Positions 1-6,998 of a stretch of 64,000 nucleotides of DNA are shown one piece after another. Location: NCBI GenBank assembly GCA_964563155.1, contig CAZLVL010000009.1, forward strand, positions 1-64,000, written 5' to 3'. Numbering within the stretch: position 1 is the first letter of the stretch; each line of letters begins with the position of its first letter. Under the pieces are notes generated by a model, which was not told where the DNA came from, searched no databases, and was given only the letters and a program-made list of their open reading frames with translations. Position numbers and translations under genes: made by a program. The stretch comes from DUPQ01 sp964563155 (GTDB taxonomy: Bacteria; Bacillota; Clostridia; DUPQ01).

Positions 1-52
1 GAACGGCATGCTAGGTGGTGTGAGAGGGAGAAGAAATTTCTCCCTACTCGAT
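1..52 (+). mobile_element. Possible 3' tail of a group II intron (domain VI and end of domain V)
   Basis: Positions 22-49 fold into a stem. GAG (22-24) pairs with CTC (47-49) and AGGGAGAA (25-32) pairs with TTCTCCCT (38-45), leaving a single bulged A at 46. A bulged A a few bases before a 3' end reading ..GAT is the layout of group II intron domain VI, where that A is the branch point. The preceding GGTGGTGTGAGAG resembles the domain V-VI junction of bacterial group II introns. The rest of the intron lies outside the window, so neither domain V nor an intron-encoded protein can be checked. An ordinary hairpin is the alternative. Confidence 0.45.
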
Positions 53-72
53 TGATTTTATGTGGTGATAAT

Positions 73-234
73 ATGGAAACACTAGAAGATATGTCTAAAG
101 AAACCCTATTAAAGGTTTTGAAATTTAGAGAACTTAGAATATTAGAATTGGAAAAAGAGATTGAACTTTTTCAAAAGATTCTTGGAGAGCTATATAATAA
201 AATAGAGATACTGGAAAAGAATAAAAATGATTAA
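73..234 (+). CDS. Small coiled-coil protein of unknown function upstream of murD
   Basis: This is a 53-residue, strongly charged protein that should be almost entirely helical; the stretch from about residue 14 to the end is rich in Leu, Ile, Glu and Lys with heptad-like spacing. ATG 73 was chosen over the upstream TTG 52 because GTGGTGAT lies just before it and because TTG 52 falls on the end of the putative intron. Its end overlaps the murD start by 8 nt, which suggests translational coupling. I do not recognise a family. Its position beside murD hints at a cell-envelope context, but no function can be assigned. Confidence 0.5.
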   Translation: METLEDMSKETLLKVLKFRELRILELEKEIELFQKILGELYNKIEILEKNKND

Positions 235-1627
235 TCAAGTTTTTGCTAGTTATGATGACTATATGAAATACTTAGCCACAAAGAAAATTGCTGTTGTGGG
301 TTTAGGAATAGGTAACCTGGACTTTTTTAAGCATCTTGTAATAAATGGTCTTGAAGTCACTGGATTTGATAAATCTAATGACTTTGCTGACTTAAAAGAA
401 TTTATTTCTTCTTATCCTAAAGCTTCTTTAGTAACTGGTAGTGATTACCTGTCTCATCTAAAAGGCTTTAATATTATTTTTAAAACCCAATCTATGAAAA
501 GAGACCTACCAGAGTTTATGGAAGAGATTAACAGAAGCGCCCTATTAACCTCTGAGATGTGGGAGTTTTTTAAATACTGCAATAACAAAATAATTGGTAT
601 TACTGGCAGTTCTGGTAAAACTACAACCACTACCTTAGTAGCAGAAATGCTTAAAAGACAAGGCTACAAAGTATGGCTAGGTGGCAATATTGGAAGCCCT
701 CTATTTCATAAACTAAAAGAGATTAAAAAAGATGATATTATCGTCTTAGAGCTAGCTTCTTGTCAGTTACAGATGTTTGGTAGTAAAAGTCCTAATATCT
801 CTGTTGTAACCAACATAAGCCCTAATCATTTGGATTTTCACGATAGTTATGATGAATATATATATAGTAAGAGCCTCATATTTAAAAACCAAAAATCAGG
901 CGATAGATTGGTTCTAAACTATGATGACCAAACCACAAAAGACTTCTTAAAAGATACAAGCTCACAAGTATATATGTTTTCTGGTAAAAGCAAAAAAGAA
1001 GATCCTGAATTTATAGGTGCCTACATAAAAGATGGCCATATATATACTAATATAGATAATAATATAAATAGAGTGCTAGACATTAAAGATATATTAATAC
1101 CAGGAAGCCACAATGTGGAAAACTATATGGCTGCTATCTTAGCAACCTATGGCCTAGTAGAAAAGGATGCAATTGTTAAAACAGCTAAAGAGTTTGGTGG
1201 GGTAGAGCACAGGATAGAGTTTGTAAGAGAGATTAATAATATTAAATTCTATAACGACTCCATAGGTACCACTCCTTCAAGGACAATTGCCTCTGTGGAA
1301 GCCTTTAATCAAAAGGTTATTCTCATAACCGGAGGCTATGATAAAAACATCCCCTATGACATTATGGGGCCTTTAATAAAAGACAAGGTCAAGGCCTTGG
1401 TTCTTATGGGACAGACCAAAAACAAGATTCTACAAGCCTACAAAGACTATGGCTGTGATATACCAGTATTTGAAGTGGATAATATGGAAGATGCTGTTAA
1501 TATGGCATACAAAGCTGCCTCTGATTATGATATAGTCATTATGTCACCAGCAAGTGCAAGTTTTGATATGTATAAGAATTTTGAAGAAAAGGGTAATATT
1601 TTTAAGAAAATAGTCTTATCCCTTTAA
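227..1627 (+). CDS. murD: UDP-N-acetylmuramoyl-L-alanine--D-glutamate ligase
   Basis: MurD adds D-glutamate to UDP-MurNAc-L-Ala in the cytoplasmic stage of peptidoglycan synthesis. The 466-residue length is usual. A Rossmann-like N-domain starts with VVGLGIGN (about 23-30). The ATP loop GITGSSGKTTTTT is at 124-136. NISPNHLDFH (196-205), PGSHNVENYMAA (292-303) and the HR at 328-329 are Mur ligase signatures, and DSIGTTPSRT (344-353) is the MurD version of the C-domain substrate loop. GGAAAAG precedes the ATG. It overlaps the end of the small upstream gene by 8 nt. No other mur genes follow; glpK comes next after 20 nt. Confidence 0.95.
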   Translation: MINQVFASYDDYMKYLATKKIAVVGLGIGNLDFFKHLVINGLEVTGFDKSNDFADLKEFISSYPKASLVTGSDYLSHLKGFNIIFKTQSMKRDLPEFMEEINRSALLTSEMWEFFKYCNNKIIGITGSSGKTTTTTLVAEMLKRQGYKVWLGGNIGSPLFHKLKEIKKDDIIVLELASCQLQMFGSKSPNISVVTNISPNHLDFHDSYDEYIYSKSLIFKNQKSGDRLVLNYDDQTTKDFLKDTSSQVYMFSGKSKKEDPEFIGAYIKDGHIYTNIDNNINRVLDIKDILIPGSHNVENYMAAILATYGLVEKDAIVKTAKEFGGVEHRIEFVREINNIKFYNDSIGTTPSRTIASVEAFNQKVILITGGYDKNIPYDIMGPLIKDKVKALVLMGQTKNKILQAYKDYGCDIPVFEVDNMEDAVNMAYKAASDYDIVIMSPASASFDMYKNFEEKGNIFKKIVLSL

Positions 1628-1647
1628 TATCTTTTAAAGAGGTCAAC

Positions 1648-3123
1648 ATGGAACAATACATTATAGCTTTAGATCAAGGTACCACCTCCAGTAGAGCTTT
1701 GGCTTTTGATTCAAAAGGAAACCTAGTAGGTGGAGTTAATAAGGAGTTTACTCAAATATTTCCTCAGCCTGGTTGGGTTGAGCATGACCCTTATGAGATT
1801 TTGCAAAGTCAAATGGGAGCTTTGTTTGAGCTTCTAAAAAAGTATTCTATAAGTGGAGATAAGATAAAAGCTATTGGTATTACCAATCAAAGGGAGACTG
1901 TAGTAGTTTGGGATAAAAATTCCAATAAACCCCTCTACAATGCCATTGTCTGGCAGTGTAGAAGAACATCAGACTATTGCCAAGAGTTAAAAGAAAAAGG
2001 CTATGAAGACATGATCAGAAAAAAGACTGGTCTAGTTATAGATGCCTACTTTTCAGCCAGTAAGATAAAATGGATCTTAGAAAATGCTACAAAAGAATCT
2101 ACTACCAATTTTTTATGTGGAACCATAGATTCTTGGCTAATATATAATATGACAAAGGAAAAAAGTCATGTAACAGATATGTCCAATGCCTCAAGAACCA
2201 TGCTTTTTAATATTGAAAGCTTAGACTGGGACCAAGAATTACTAGATCTCTTTCAAATACCTAAGCATATGCTACCAACTATAGTGTCATCTTCAGAGAT
2301 AGTAGGCCATATTGAGATTGATGGCTATGATATTCCTATAGCAGGTATTGCAGGGGACCAGCAGGCTGCTCTTTTTGGCCAAACCTGCTTTTTGCAAGGG
2401 GATGTAAAAAATACCTATGGTACAGGTTGCTTCATTTTAATGAACACAGGAAACAAGCCAGTATTTTCAAATAAGGGTCTTTTAACTACAATTGCTTGGA
2501 ACTTAAATGATGAAACTAGTTATGCCCTAGAAGGAAGCATCTTTAATGCAGGCTCTTCCATAACCTGGCTAAAAGATCAATTAGGCCTTATTGAAAGTGC
2601 AGAGCAAACTGAAAGTATGGCCTTATCTGTAGAAGATACTCAAGATGTCTACTTTGTACCAGCCTTTACTGGTCTAGGTACCCCTTATTGGGATATGTAT
2701 GCCAGAGCCTTGTTTATAGGGATGACTAGGGGGACCAATAAGAATCATATGGTTAGAGCAGTTCTAGAATCTATGGCCTATCAAACCAGTGATGTTATAG
2801 AGACTATGGAAGAAGAAGCTCAAACAAAAATTAAATGTCTCTATGTAGATGGGGGAGCCAGTAGAAACAACTTTTTAATGCAATTTCAAGCAGATATTTT
2901 AAGCACCCAAGTATCTAGACCTAAAATCCAAGATACCACTGCCCTAGGTGCAGCCTTCTTGGCTGGCCTTGCTGTAGGTTTTTGGAAGGATATAGATGAG
3001 CTAAAGATGCTCGTTGGGGCGGATAAGACCTTTATACCTGATGATAATGTAAATAGAATAGGCTTAAAAAAAAGATGGCACCAGGCCATCTTAAGGTCAA
3101 AGAATTGGTCTTCTTCTAATTAA
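1648..3123 (+). CDS. glpK: Glycerol kinase
   Basis: GlpK phosphorylates glycerol to sn-glycerol 3-phosphate using ATP in the cytoplasm. The 491-residue protein has the FGGY-kinase N-domain loop ALDQGTTSSRALAFD (7-21), the QRE motif in GITNQRETVVVWD, the hinge segment YGTGCFILMNTG and the C-domain segment DGGASRNNFLMQFQADIL. AGAGG lies just before ATG 1648. No glpF or glpD is adjacent, so it may act alone here. The stop overlaps the stop of the convergent SleB-like gene by 4 bp, with no separate terminator visible. Confidence 0.96.
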   Translation: MEQYIIALDQGTTSSRALAFDSKGNLVGGVNKEFTQIFPQPGWVEHDPYEILQSQMGALFELLKKYSISGDKIKAIGITNQRETVVVWDKNSNKPLYNAIVWQCRRTSDYCQELKEKGYEDMIRKKTGLVIDAYFSASKIKWILENATKESTTNFLCGTIDSWLIYNMTKEKSHVTDMSNASRTMLFNIESLDWDQELLDLFQIPKHMLPTIVSSSEIVGHIEIDGYDIPIAGIAGDQQAALFGQTCFLQGDVKNTYGTGCFILMNTGNKPVFSNKGLLTTIAWNLNDETSYALEGSIFNAGSSITWLKDQLGLIESAEQTESMALSVEDTQDVYFVPAFTGLGTPYWDMYARALFIGMTRGTNKNHMVRAVLESMAYQTSDVIETMEEEAQTKIKCLYVDGGASRNNFLMQFQADILSTQVSRPKIQDTTALGAAFLAGLAVGFWKDIDELKMLVGADKTFIPDDNVNRIGLKKRWHQAILRSKNWSSSN

Positions 3124-3995
3124 TAATAGAAGTCGTGATTACCAATAGTCATAAAGAAGTTACATGTGTCTCTGATCCATGTACTTTTTGCTAAACGGGG
3201 GTTAAAGAAGAAGAGGCAAGGTCCAATATTATTGTAACCATTCAAGGCATCTCTTGCTGCAGCAATGGACATTTCAGATGGTTCATTATATATAGTACCA
3301 GCCATTACTGGGGTAAATTGATTTCCACCACCATGGTCAAATATTACACCATATATAGAATTGGGAAATCCATTGTGCTTAACCCTGTTTAAAACCACAT
3401 TAGCTACCGCTACCATTCCTTCATAGGACTCATGTCCAGATTCTGCATAAACTATTCTTGCTAACCAATACAAGTCATCATCAGTATAGTTTCGACTATA
3501 ATCAAAGGTCGAGTCTGTTAAAGAGATTGTGTCAGTTATTTCATTGTACCTAGTCTTTATACCTAAGGCTATGCTCATCACAGTTATAGATGCATATATA
3601 TCACCTTTATGAGTAAGGCTAATAGCAGGGGATAAAATCATCTTTCCATTTTTAATCATATACTTGGTTCCAGAGTAAACCTTGTATGTATCTGTTTCAC
3701 TAATTATTGTAATGCTTTTACCGTCTTCGCTAATTTCATATGAAAAATCACCAAAGTAATTAAAATATTCCCAAACTGGTACAGCTAAATATCCTCCCGT
3801 AACAACTTTGTCATTTGCGAATCTTAATGTTTTGAAATTAAAAATGACAGGTGAGTTGGAAATATAGTACTTTGTGTCTCTTTCTGCTAGAATTAAAGCT
3901 GCATTAACCTGGTTAGGAATTAATGCGATAAATAGACTTATGATGGTTAGCAGTACAATATAAACTTTTTTGAAATTACTACGTTTAATCATCAT
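3120..3995 (-). CDS. Secreted SleB/CwlJ-family cell-wall hydrolase with copper-amine-oxidase-like N-domain
   Basis: This is a predicted exported hydrolase of about 291 residues. A basic N-terminus and hydrophobic core (about 10-26) form a signal peptide ending near NQVNA. The middle (about 45-165) resembles the small copper-amine-oxidase N-terminal-like domain common in clostridial surface proteins. The C-terminal part (about 175-291) is a Hydrolase_2 (SleB/CwlJ) domain, with WLARIVYAESGHESYEGMVA and a catalytic-type Glu in YAESG. SleB/CwlJ enzymes digest spore cortex during germination, but non-sporulation members also exist. No start has a clear Shine-Dalgarno; ATG 3995 is my choice, with GTG 4010 or ATG 3992 as alternatives. 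Confidence 0.85.
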   Translation of the reverse strand: MMIKRSNFKKVYIVLLTIISLFIALIPNQVNAALILAERDTKYYISNSPVIFNFKTLRFANDKVVTGGYLAVPVWEYFNYFGDFSYEISEDGKSITIISETDTYKVYSGTKYMIKNGKMILSPAISLTHKGDIYASITVMSIALGIKTRYNEITDTISLTDSTFDYSRNYTDDDLYWLARIVYAESGHESYEGMVAVANVVLNRVKHNGFPNSIYGVIFDHGGGNQFTPVMAGTIYNEPSEMSIAAARDALNGYNNIGPCLFFFNPRLAKSTWIRDTCNFFMTIGNHDFYY

Positions 3996-4010
3996 TGCGT
4001 TATGATACAC

Positions 4011-4185
4011 GATACAAAATGAAAAAGCAAGAACTTTTTGTAAATTGTGAAATTTTTGTGAATTTTCTCAGATAAGCATAAATTATTCAAGATATATGAC
4101 AATTATTGTAAACAATGTAAGGAGAAATCCACAAAAATCATGAAAAACAGGGTTTTTTTCAAAAAAAAACAAAAAAATTAAAAAA
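4011..4185. other. AT-rich divergent intergenic region with upstream A-tracts
   Basis: This gene-free stretch separates the minus-strand hydrolase from the riboswitch operon. On the minus strand a weak promoter-like pair (TTGTCA at 4097-4102, 16-nt spacer, TATGCT at 4075-4080) could serve the hydrolase; I cannot exclude a sporulation sigma factor instead. On the plus side, runs of A at about 4161-4184 sit directly upstream of the operon -35 box and look like an UP element. I see no coding sequence here. Confidence 0.4.
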
Positions 4186-4190
4186 GGGTG

Positions 4191-4219
4191 TTGACAAGAT
4201 TTTCTATAAGTGCTATATT
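4191..4219 (+). promoter_or_regulatory. Strong sigma-A-type promoter of the c-di-GMP operon
   Basis: A perfect -35 box TTGACA (4191-4196), a 17-nt spacer and a -10 box TATATT (4214-4219) preceded by TG at the extended -10 position. A-rich tracts just upstream (about 4161-4184) resemble an UP element. The predicted transcription start near 4225 falls at the base of riboswitch helix P1. Confidence 0.85.
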
Positions 4220-4223
4220 CTAC

Positions 4224-4308
4224 GTGTACAAAGGCAAAACTGTAGAAATGCAGTGACGCAAAACCATGGAGCTTCGTTCGTAAGAAAAAGCCCGCCAGGT
4301 TGCTACAT
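4224..4308 (+). promoter_or_regulatory. Cyclic-di-GMP-I (GEMM-I) riboswitch
   Basis: The segment carries the core of the c-di-GMP-I aptamer: AAAGGCAAAAC, a stem ACTGTA/TGCAGT (4239-4244 with 4249-4254) capped by a GAAA tetraloop, then GACGCAAAACC (4255-4265), a variable arm, and the closing GCCAGGTTGC (4294-4303). GTGTA (4224-4228) pairs with TACAT (4304-4308) to close P1. These elements match the class known to bind c-di-GMP, including the GNRA tetraloop and its receptor-side CC. It is placed between a strong promoter and an intrinsic terminator, ahead of genes for EAL proteins and surface proteins, which fits the ligand. Confidence 0.9.
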
Positions 4309-4337
4309 TTGGCTGAGAAGTTGGATGTAGCTTTTTT
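4302..4337 (+). terminator. Riboswitch-controlled intrinsic terminator
   Basis: GCTACAT (4302-4308) pairs with ATGTAGC (4325-4331), followed by six T residues (4332-4337). The left arm uses the same TACAT that closes riboswitch P1, so the two helices exclude each other. Ligand-stabilised P1 should therefore prevent termination, making this an ON switch for c-di-GMP (inferred from pairing only). Confidence 0.8.
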
Positions 4338-4392
4338 ATTTACAAAGAATAAGAAGCTACAAAAACGAAAAGAAAGCCGGCATTAAACGAAA

Positions 4393-5148
4393 GTGAGTGA
4401 AGAAATGGTAGCAACAAGAAAGGGCATAGCTGAATACGGACTCCGCAGTTTAGAAATCTTCTATCTTCCAATTAAAGATATCAGACACGACGGAAATATC
4501 GCCTATGTTACCCAACTAAGGATTAATGATCCTGATATGGGAGTTGTCATAGATGACGCTTTTATGCCTGTTGCTGAAAGAACAGTAATTTCTGAAAAAA
4601 TAACCTCTTGGTTAATTGAGAATCTTTTCATGGATATGGAACGTTTCTTAAACAGGGAAATAGAAGCACAATGGTATTCCATTTACATTCCCATAAGAAT
4701 ACTTACAAAATTATCCTTCATGGAAGAATTCTTCGACACAGCCAAGCAAAAGAATTACGACTTGTCTAAACTTTGTTTCGCTTTCAATAACAAAATCTTA
4801 TACGAAGATCACAATGTTATGACCGGCCTATTTGCAAGACTCAAGCTAGAAGGAATGAAAACCATGATTACAGACTTTGGTGATAGCTTTTCACCAATCA
4901 ACAGAATAGCTGATATAAAGCCTGATTATGTGTTTTTAAACGAAAGTGTGGTTGACTCTTTAACATCAGACAATATGGATAAGAAAGCTTTAGCTTTAAA
5001 CTTGTATGATGTTTTGAATAAGATTGATGTAAGAGTAATTACTCCTTCCGTTGATGAAGATAAGATACTTGAATTAATACCAGAAGAGCACACCCTATAC
5101 AGTGGCAAACTGGTTGGTGGATATAGAAAAGCTAGGAGCGTAAGATAG
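4393..5148 (+). CDS. Degenerate EAL-domain protein, probable c-di-GMP receptor or adaptor
   Basis: A single-domain cytoplasmic protein of 251 residues that follows the EAL fold but lacks the catalytic set. SLEIFYLPIKDI (19-30) aligns with the usual LxxYYQPIVDL start. The EAL tripeptide position reads YVTQLRI (38-44). The usual DDFGTGYSSL segment is TDFGDSFSPI (160-169), losing one of the two metal Asp. LVGGYRKARSV near the end matches the normal QGYLFGRPM position. I infer it cannot hydrolyse c-di-GMP and may bind it or a partner. It is the first gene behind the riboswitch. The GTG start at 4393 has no strong Shine-Dalgarno; ATG 4405 is possible. Confidence 0.75.
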   Translation: MSEEMVATRKGIAEYGLRSLEIFYLPIKDIRHDGNIAYVTQLRINDPDMGVVIDDAFMPVAERTVISEKITSWLIENLFMDMERFLNREIEAQWYSIYIPIRILTKLSFMEEFFDTAKQKNYDLSKLCFAFNNKILYEDHNVMTGLFARLKLEGMKTMITDFGDSFSPINRIADIKPDYVFLNESVVDSLTSDNMDKKALALNLYDVLNKIDVRVITPSVDEDKILELIPEEHTLYSGKLVGGYRKARSVR

Positions 5149-5883
5149 ATGAGACAGGAACCTTCAGTTTCTAAAATCGCATATAGAGTACATAGGACTT
5201 CTCTTCTATTCAGAGCTTTGGTAATTAGTCTAGTATCAATCGTAATCCTATTGTCAGCTGCATACTTAGTTTCAGCTTTTTATGACAGGTACAGTAGCTT
5301 TACAGTATCAACATCGTATGGCGGTAGTACCGGCAGAGGAAGTGGGTCCGGAGGCAGTTCTCTATTGAGATTAGCTTTATCCTTAAGTGAAACTCCTGAT
5401 TTTGCAAATCCCACAACTAGATTAAATGCTGATGCAATAGAGAACGCTACGAATATTTCAGGTCTCAGTATCCCCGAAAATGTGGACCAAATAAATGGTC
5501 AACACAACGGACCAAACTACATAGCATATACCTTTTATGTTAAGAACGTTGGAATTGAGGCTGTAACATATGAATATACAGTTAACATCTTGAATGTTAC
5601 TAAGGGAGTGGACGAGGCTGTCAGAATTAGACTTTATGTAGATGGTGAAGAAACCACATATGCAAAGACCAAGTCTGATGGAACAGGTCCAGAAAAAGAC
5701 ACAATTGAATTCTTAACTGAATCGATTGTAACAAGAAGAAGAAGAGCCTACTTTAAGCCCGATGATTTAACCAGATTCACAGTGGTTATATGGATAGAAG
5801 GAGATGATCCAGACTGTGTAGACGATATAATCGGTGGAAAATTTAAAGTTACTATGGATGTAGAAATAGTAGAAGGTTCATAA
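5149..5883 (+). CDS. Membrane-anchored surface protein with Gly/Ser linker and WIEG-motif beta domain
   Basis: A 244-residue protein with a basic cytoplasmic N-terminus, one hydrophobic segment (about 22-46), a Gly/Ser-rich linker (about 59-71), and an extracellular, probably beta-rich domain. Near its end, FTVVIWIEGDDPDC and the following GGKFKVTMDVEI match the pattern WIEGxDxD...GGK in the next gene, so the two outer domains are probably related. This pattern recurs in SipW-dependent TasA/camelysin-like proteins as I remember them. ATG 5149 directly follows the upstream stop, with AGGAG before it. It could be a minor or anchoring subunit of the structure formed by the next protein; that role is inference. 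Confidence 0.6.
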   Translation: MRQEPSVSKIAYRVHRTSLLFRALVISLVSIVILLSAAYLVSAFYDRYSSFTVSTSYGGSTGRGSGSGGSSLLRLALSLSETPDFANPTTRLNADAIENATNISGLSIPENVDQINGQHNGPNYIAYTFYVKNVGIEAVTYEYTVNILNVTKGVDEAVRIRLYVDGEETTYAKTKSDGTGPEKDTIEFLTESIVTRRRRAYFKPDDLTRFTVVIWIEGDDPDCVDDIIGGKFKVTMDVEIVEGS

Positions 5884-5946
5884 ATTTAAAATATAGCTTT
5901 GCAAAAAGATTATATGGATATTATAATAAACGAAGGAGTTACAAAA

Positions 5947-6795
5947 ATGAAAACACTTAAAGCGAGACACAAATTGATACCAGCTATAGTTATGCTTATC
6001 GTTGCAGCAATCACAATGAGCACAGCATCATACGCTTGGTTCACAATGAGCACAAGAGCGACCGTTGAAGGAATTGAAATGGAAGTTGTTGCACCTAACA
6101 ACTTGCTTATTAAGGCTGTTAATGTGCAGGGTGCAGAATGGGGAAATACTGCAAGTTTTTCACCTGCTGCCGAAGGTAAGTTAAGCCATGGCTCATCACA
6201 CGACGGATTGGTTATTTACACTGTTCATCCAGATGATAACAATCTGATTGATACAGGAGATGGGTCTATACCTAATGATCTTGAGTTAGTAGATGCATCA
6301 ACTCTTAATTTAGTTGATATAAATTATTTTGTAGATTATAAAGTAAGACTTGCTAATACAGGGGGTGCTACACAGTTAATTAAAGTTGCTGTTCAGGATC
6401 TTGAAGTAGAAAGCACAGACCTCGAAAACAAAGGCGAACTTATTAAAGATGCTGTTAGAGTTGCTATTTTAGAAGTAGATGAGGATAATAATGATTCTGA
6501 AACTTCAAAAGGTGTTTATTCTAGGGATGAAAGAATAGATGTAGAAGCCTATAGTGCGCCTAAAGTGACTACTGAAATCACTACTGATAAAGAATATGTA
6601 GATGGAAATAATTCCAATGCCTTGATTGAATTAATAGGTATAGGCGATGACCCAGGTGATGAAGATGGTACATTAGTAACCATTAGAGTTTGGATAGAAG
6701 GTCAAGATGGTGACACTGTTACTGGAAATGCTGGTGGAAAAATTTCAATTAGCTTTGCATTTGTAGTAGTAGATGAAGAAATAGTAGGACCATAA
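5947..6795 (+). CDS. Secreted protein with SipW-type signal peptide, candidate major surface or fibre subunit
   Basis: A 282-residue exported protein. KMKTLKARHK gives a basic start, followed by a hydrophobic core (about 11-29) and TASYAWFTMS, the kind of AYAWF cleavage region seen in substrates of SipW signal peptidases such as TasA and camelysin. The mature part is acidic and ends with TIRVWIEGQDGDTV...GGKISISFAFVVV, sharing the WIEGxDxD...GGK pattern with the preceding protein. The start ATG 5947 has an ideal AAGGAG; the upstream TTG 5899 has none. The stem-loops downstream and a strong ribosome binding site suggest high expression. It is not close enough to TasA for me to name it so. Confidence 0.7.
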   Translation: MKTLKARHKLIPAIVMLIVAAITMSTASYAWFTMSTRATVEGIEMEVVAPNNLLIKAVNVQGAEWGNTASFSPAAEGKLSHGSSHDGLVIYTVHPDDNNLIDTGDGSIPNDLELVDASTLNLVDINYFVDYKVRLANTGGATQLIKVAVQDLEVESTDLENKGELIKDAVRVAILEVDEDNNDSETSKGVYSRDERIDVEAYSAPKVTTEITTDKEYVDGNNSNALIELIGIGDDPGDEDGTLVTIRVWIEGQDGDTVTGNAGGKISISFAFVVVDEEIVGP

Positions 6796-6817
6796 TACAC
6801 GTAACTTAGTTAATATA

Positions 6818-6847
6818 CCTGTCTGCGGCGTATATGCCGCAGGCAGG
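6818..6847. repeat. GC-rich 30-bp inverted repeat
   Basis: CCTGTCTGCGGC (6818-6829) faces GCCGCAGGCAGG (6836-6847) across a 6-nt loop: 12 pairs including one G-T wobble. It is strikingly GC-rich for this region and lacks a following T-run, so it is either an mRNA 3'-end stabilising hairpin for the subunit gene or a protein-binding palindrome. Confidence 0.7.
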
Positions 6848-6867
6848 ATATGGTGTATAATAGGAAC

Positions 6868-6942
6868 ATGAATGATTTAGCAAAACGGGTGATTGCCCCG
6901 GATTTGCTTAAAAGAAAAGATCTTTTCAATCTTTTAGTGTAA
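6868..6942 (+). CDS. Possible 24-residue leader peptide or small protein
   Basis: An ATG at 6868 preceded by AGGAA opens a 24-codon frame that begins MNDLAKRVIAPDLLK and ends with TAA at 6940-6942. It lies between the subunit gene and the first signal peptidase and runs through two stem-loops. A TATAAT at 6856-6861 lies just upstream but has no -35 partner. No similarity is recognised. Codon-level evidence is too short to decide, and it may be fortuitous. Confidence 0.25.
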   Translation: MNDLAKRVIAPDLLKRKDLFNLLV

Positions 6943-6960
6943 AAGATGTTTTCTTTTAAG
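6907..6960 (+). repeat. Long inverted repeat upstream of first SipW-like gene
   Basis: CTTAAAAGAAAA (6907-6918) pairs with TTTTCTTTTAAG (6949-6960), and after one G/G mismatch ATCTTTT (6920-6926) pairs with AAAAGAT (6941-6947): 19 pairs with a 14-nt loop. A smaller stem just before it (AGCAAA 6879-6884 with TTTGCT 6903-6908, plus CGGG 6886-6889 with CCCG 6897-6900) overlaps its left arm by two bases, so both cannot form completely. It could be an RNase processing or attenuation element. Confidence 0.7.
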
Positions 6961-6998
6961 TAGATATATATGCGATTTTAATTCAACTGGAGGAGTTT

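Noticed and set aside
5899..5946. TTG 5899 as start of the SipW substrate
   Set aside because: It would put charged residues before the signal peptide and lacks a Shine-Dalgarno; ATG 5947 has AAGGAG.
5149..6795. Naming the outer proteins TasA or camelysin
   Set aside because: Only the SipW-type cleavage region and a short motif are shared; overall similarity cannot be judged without a search.
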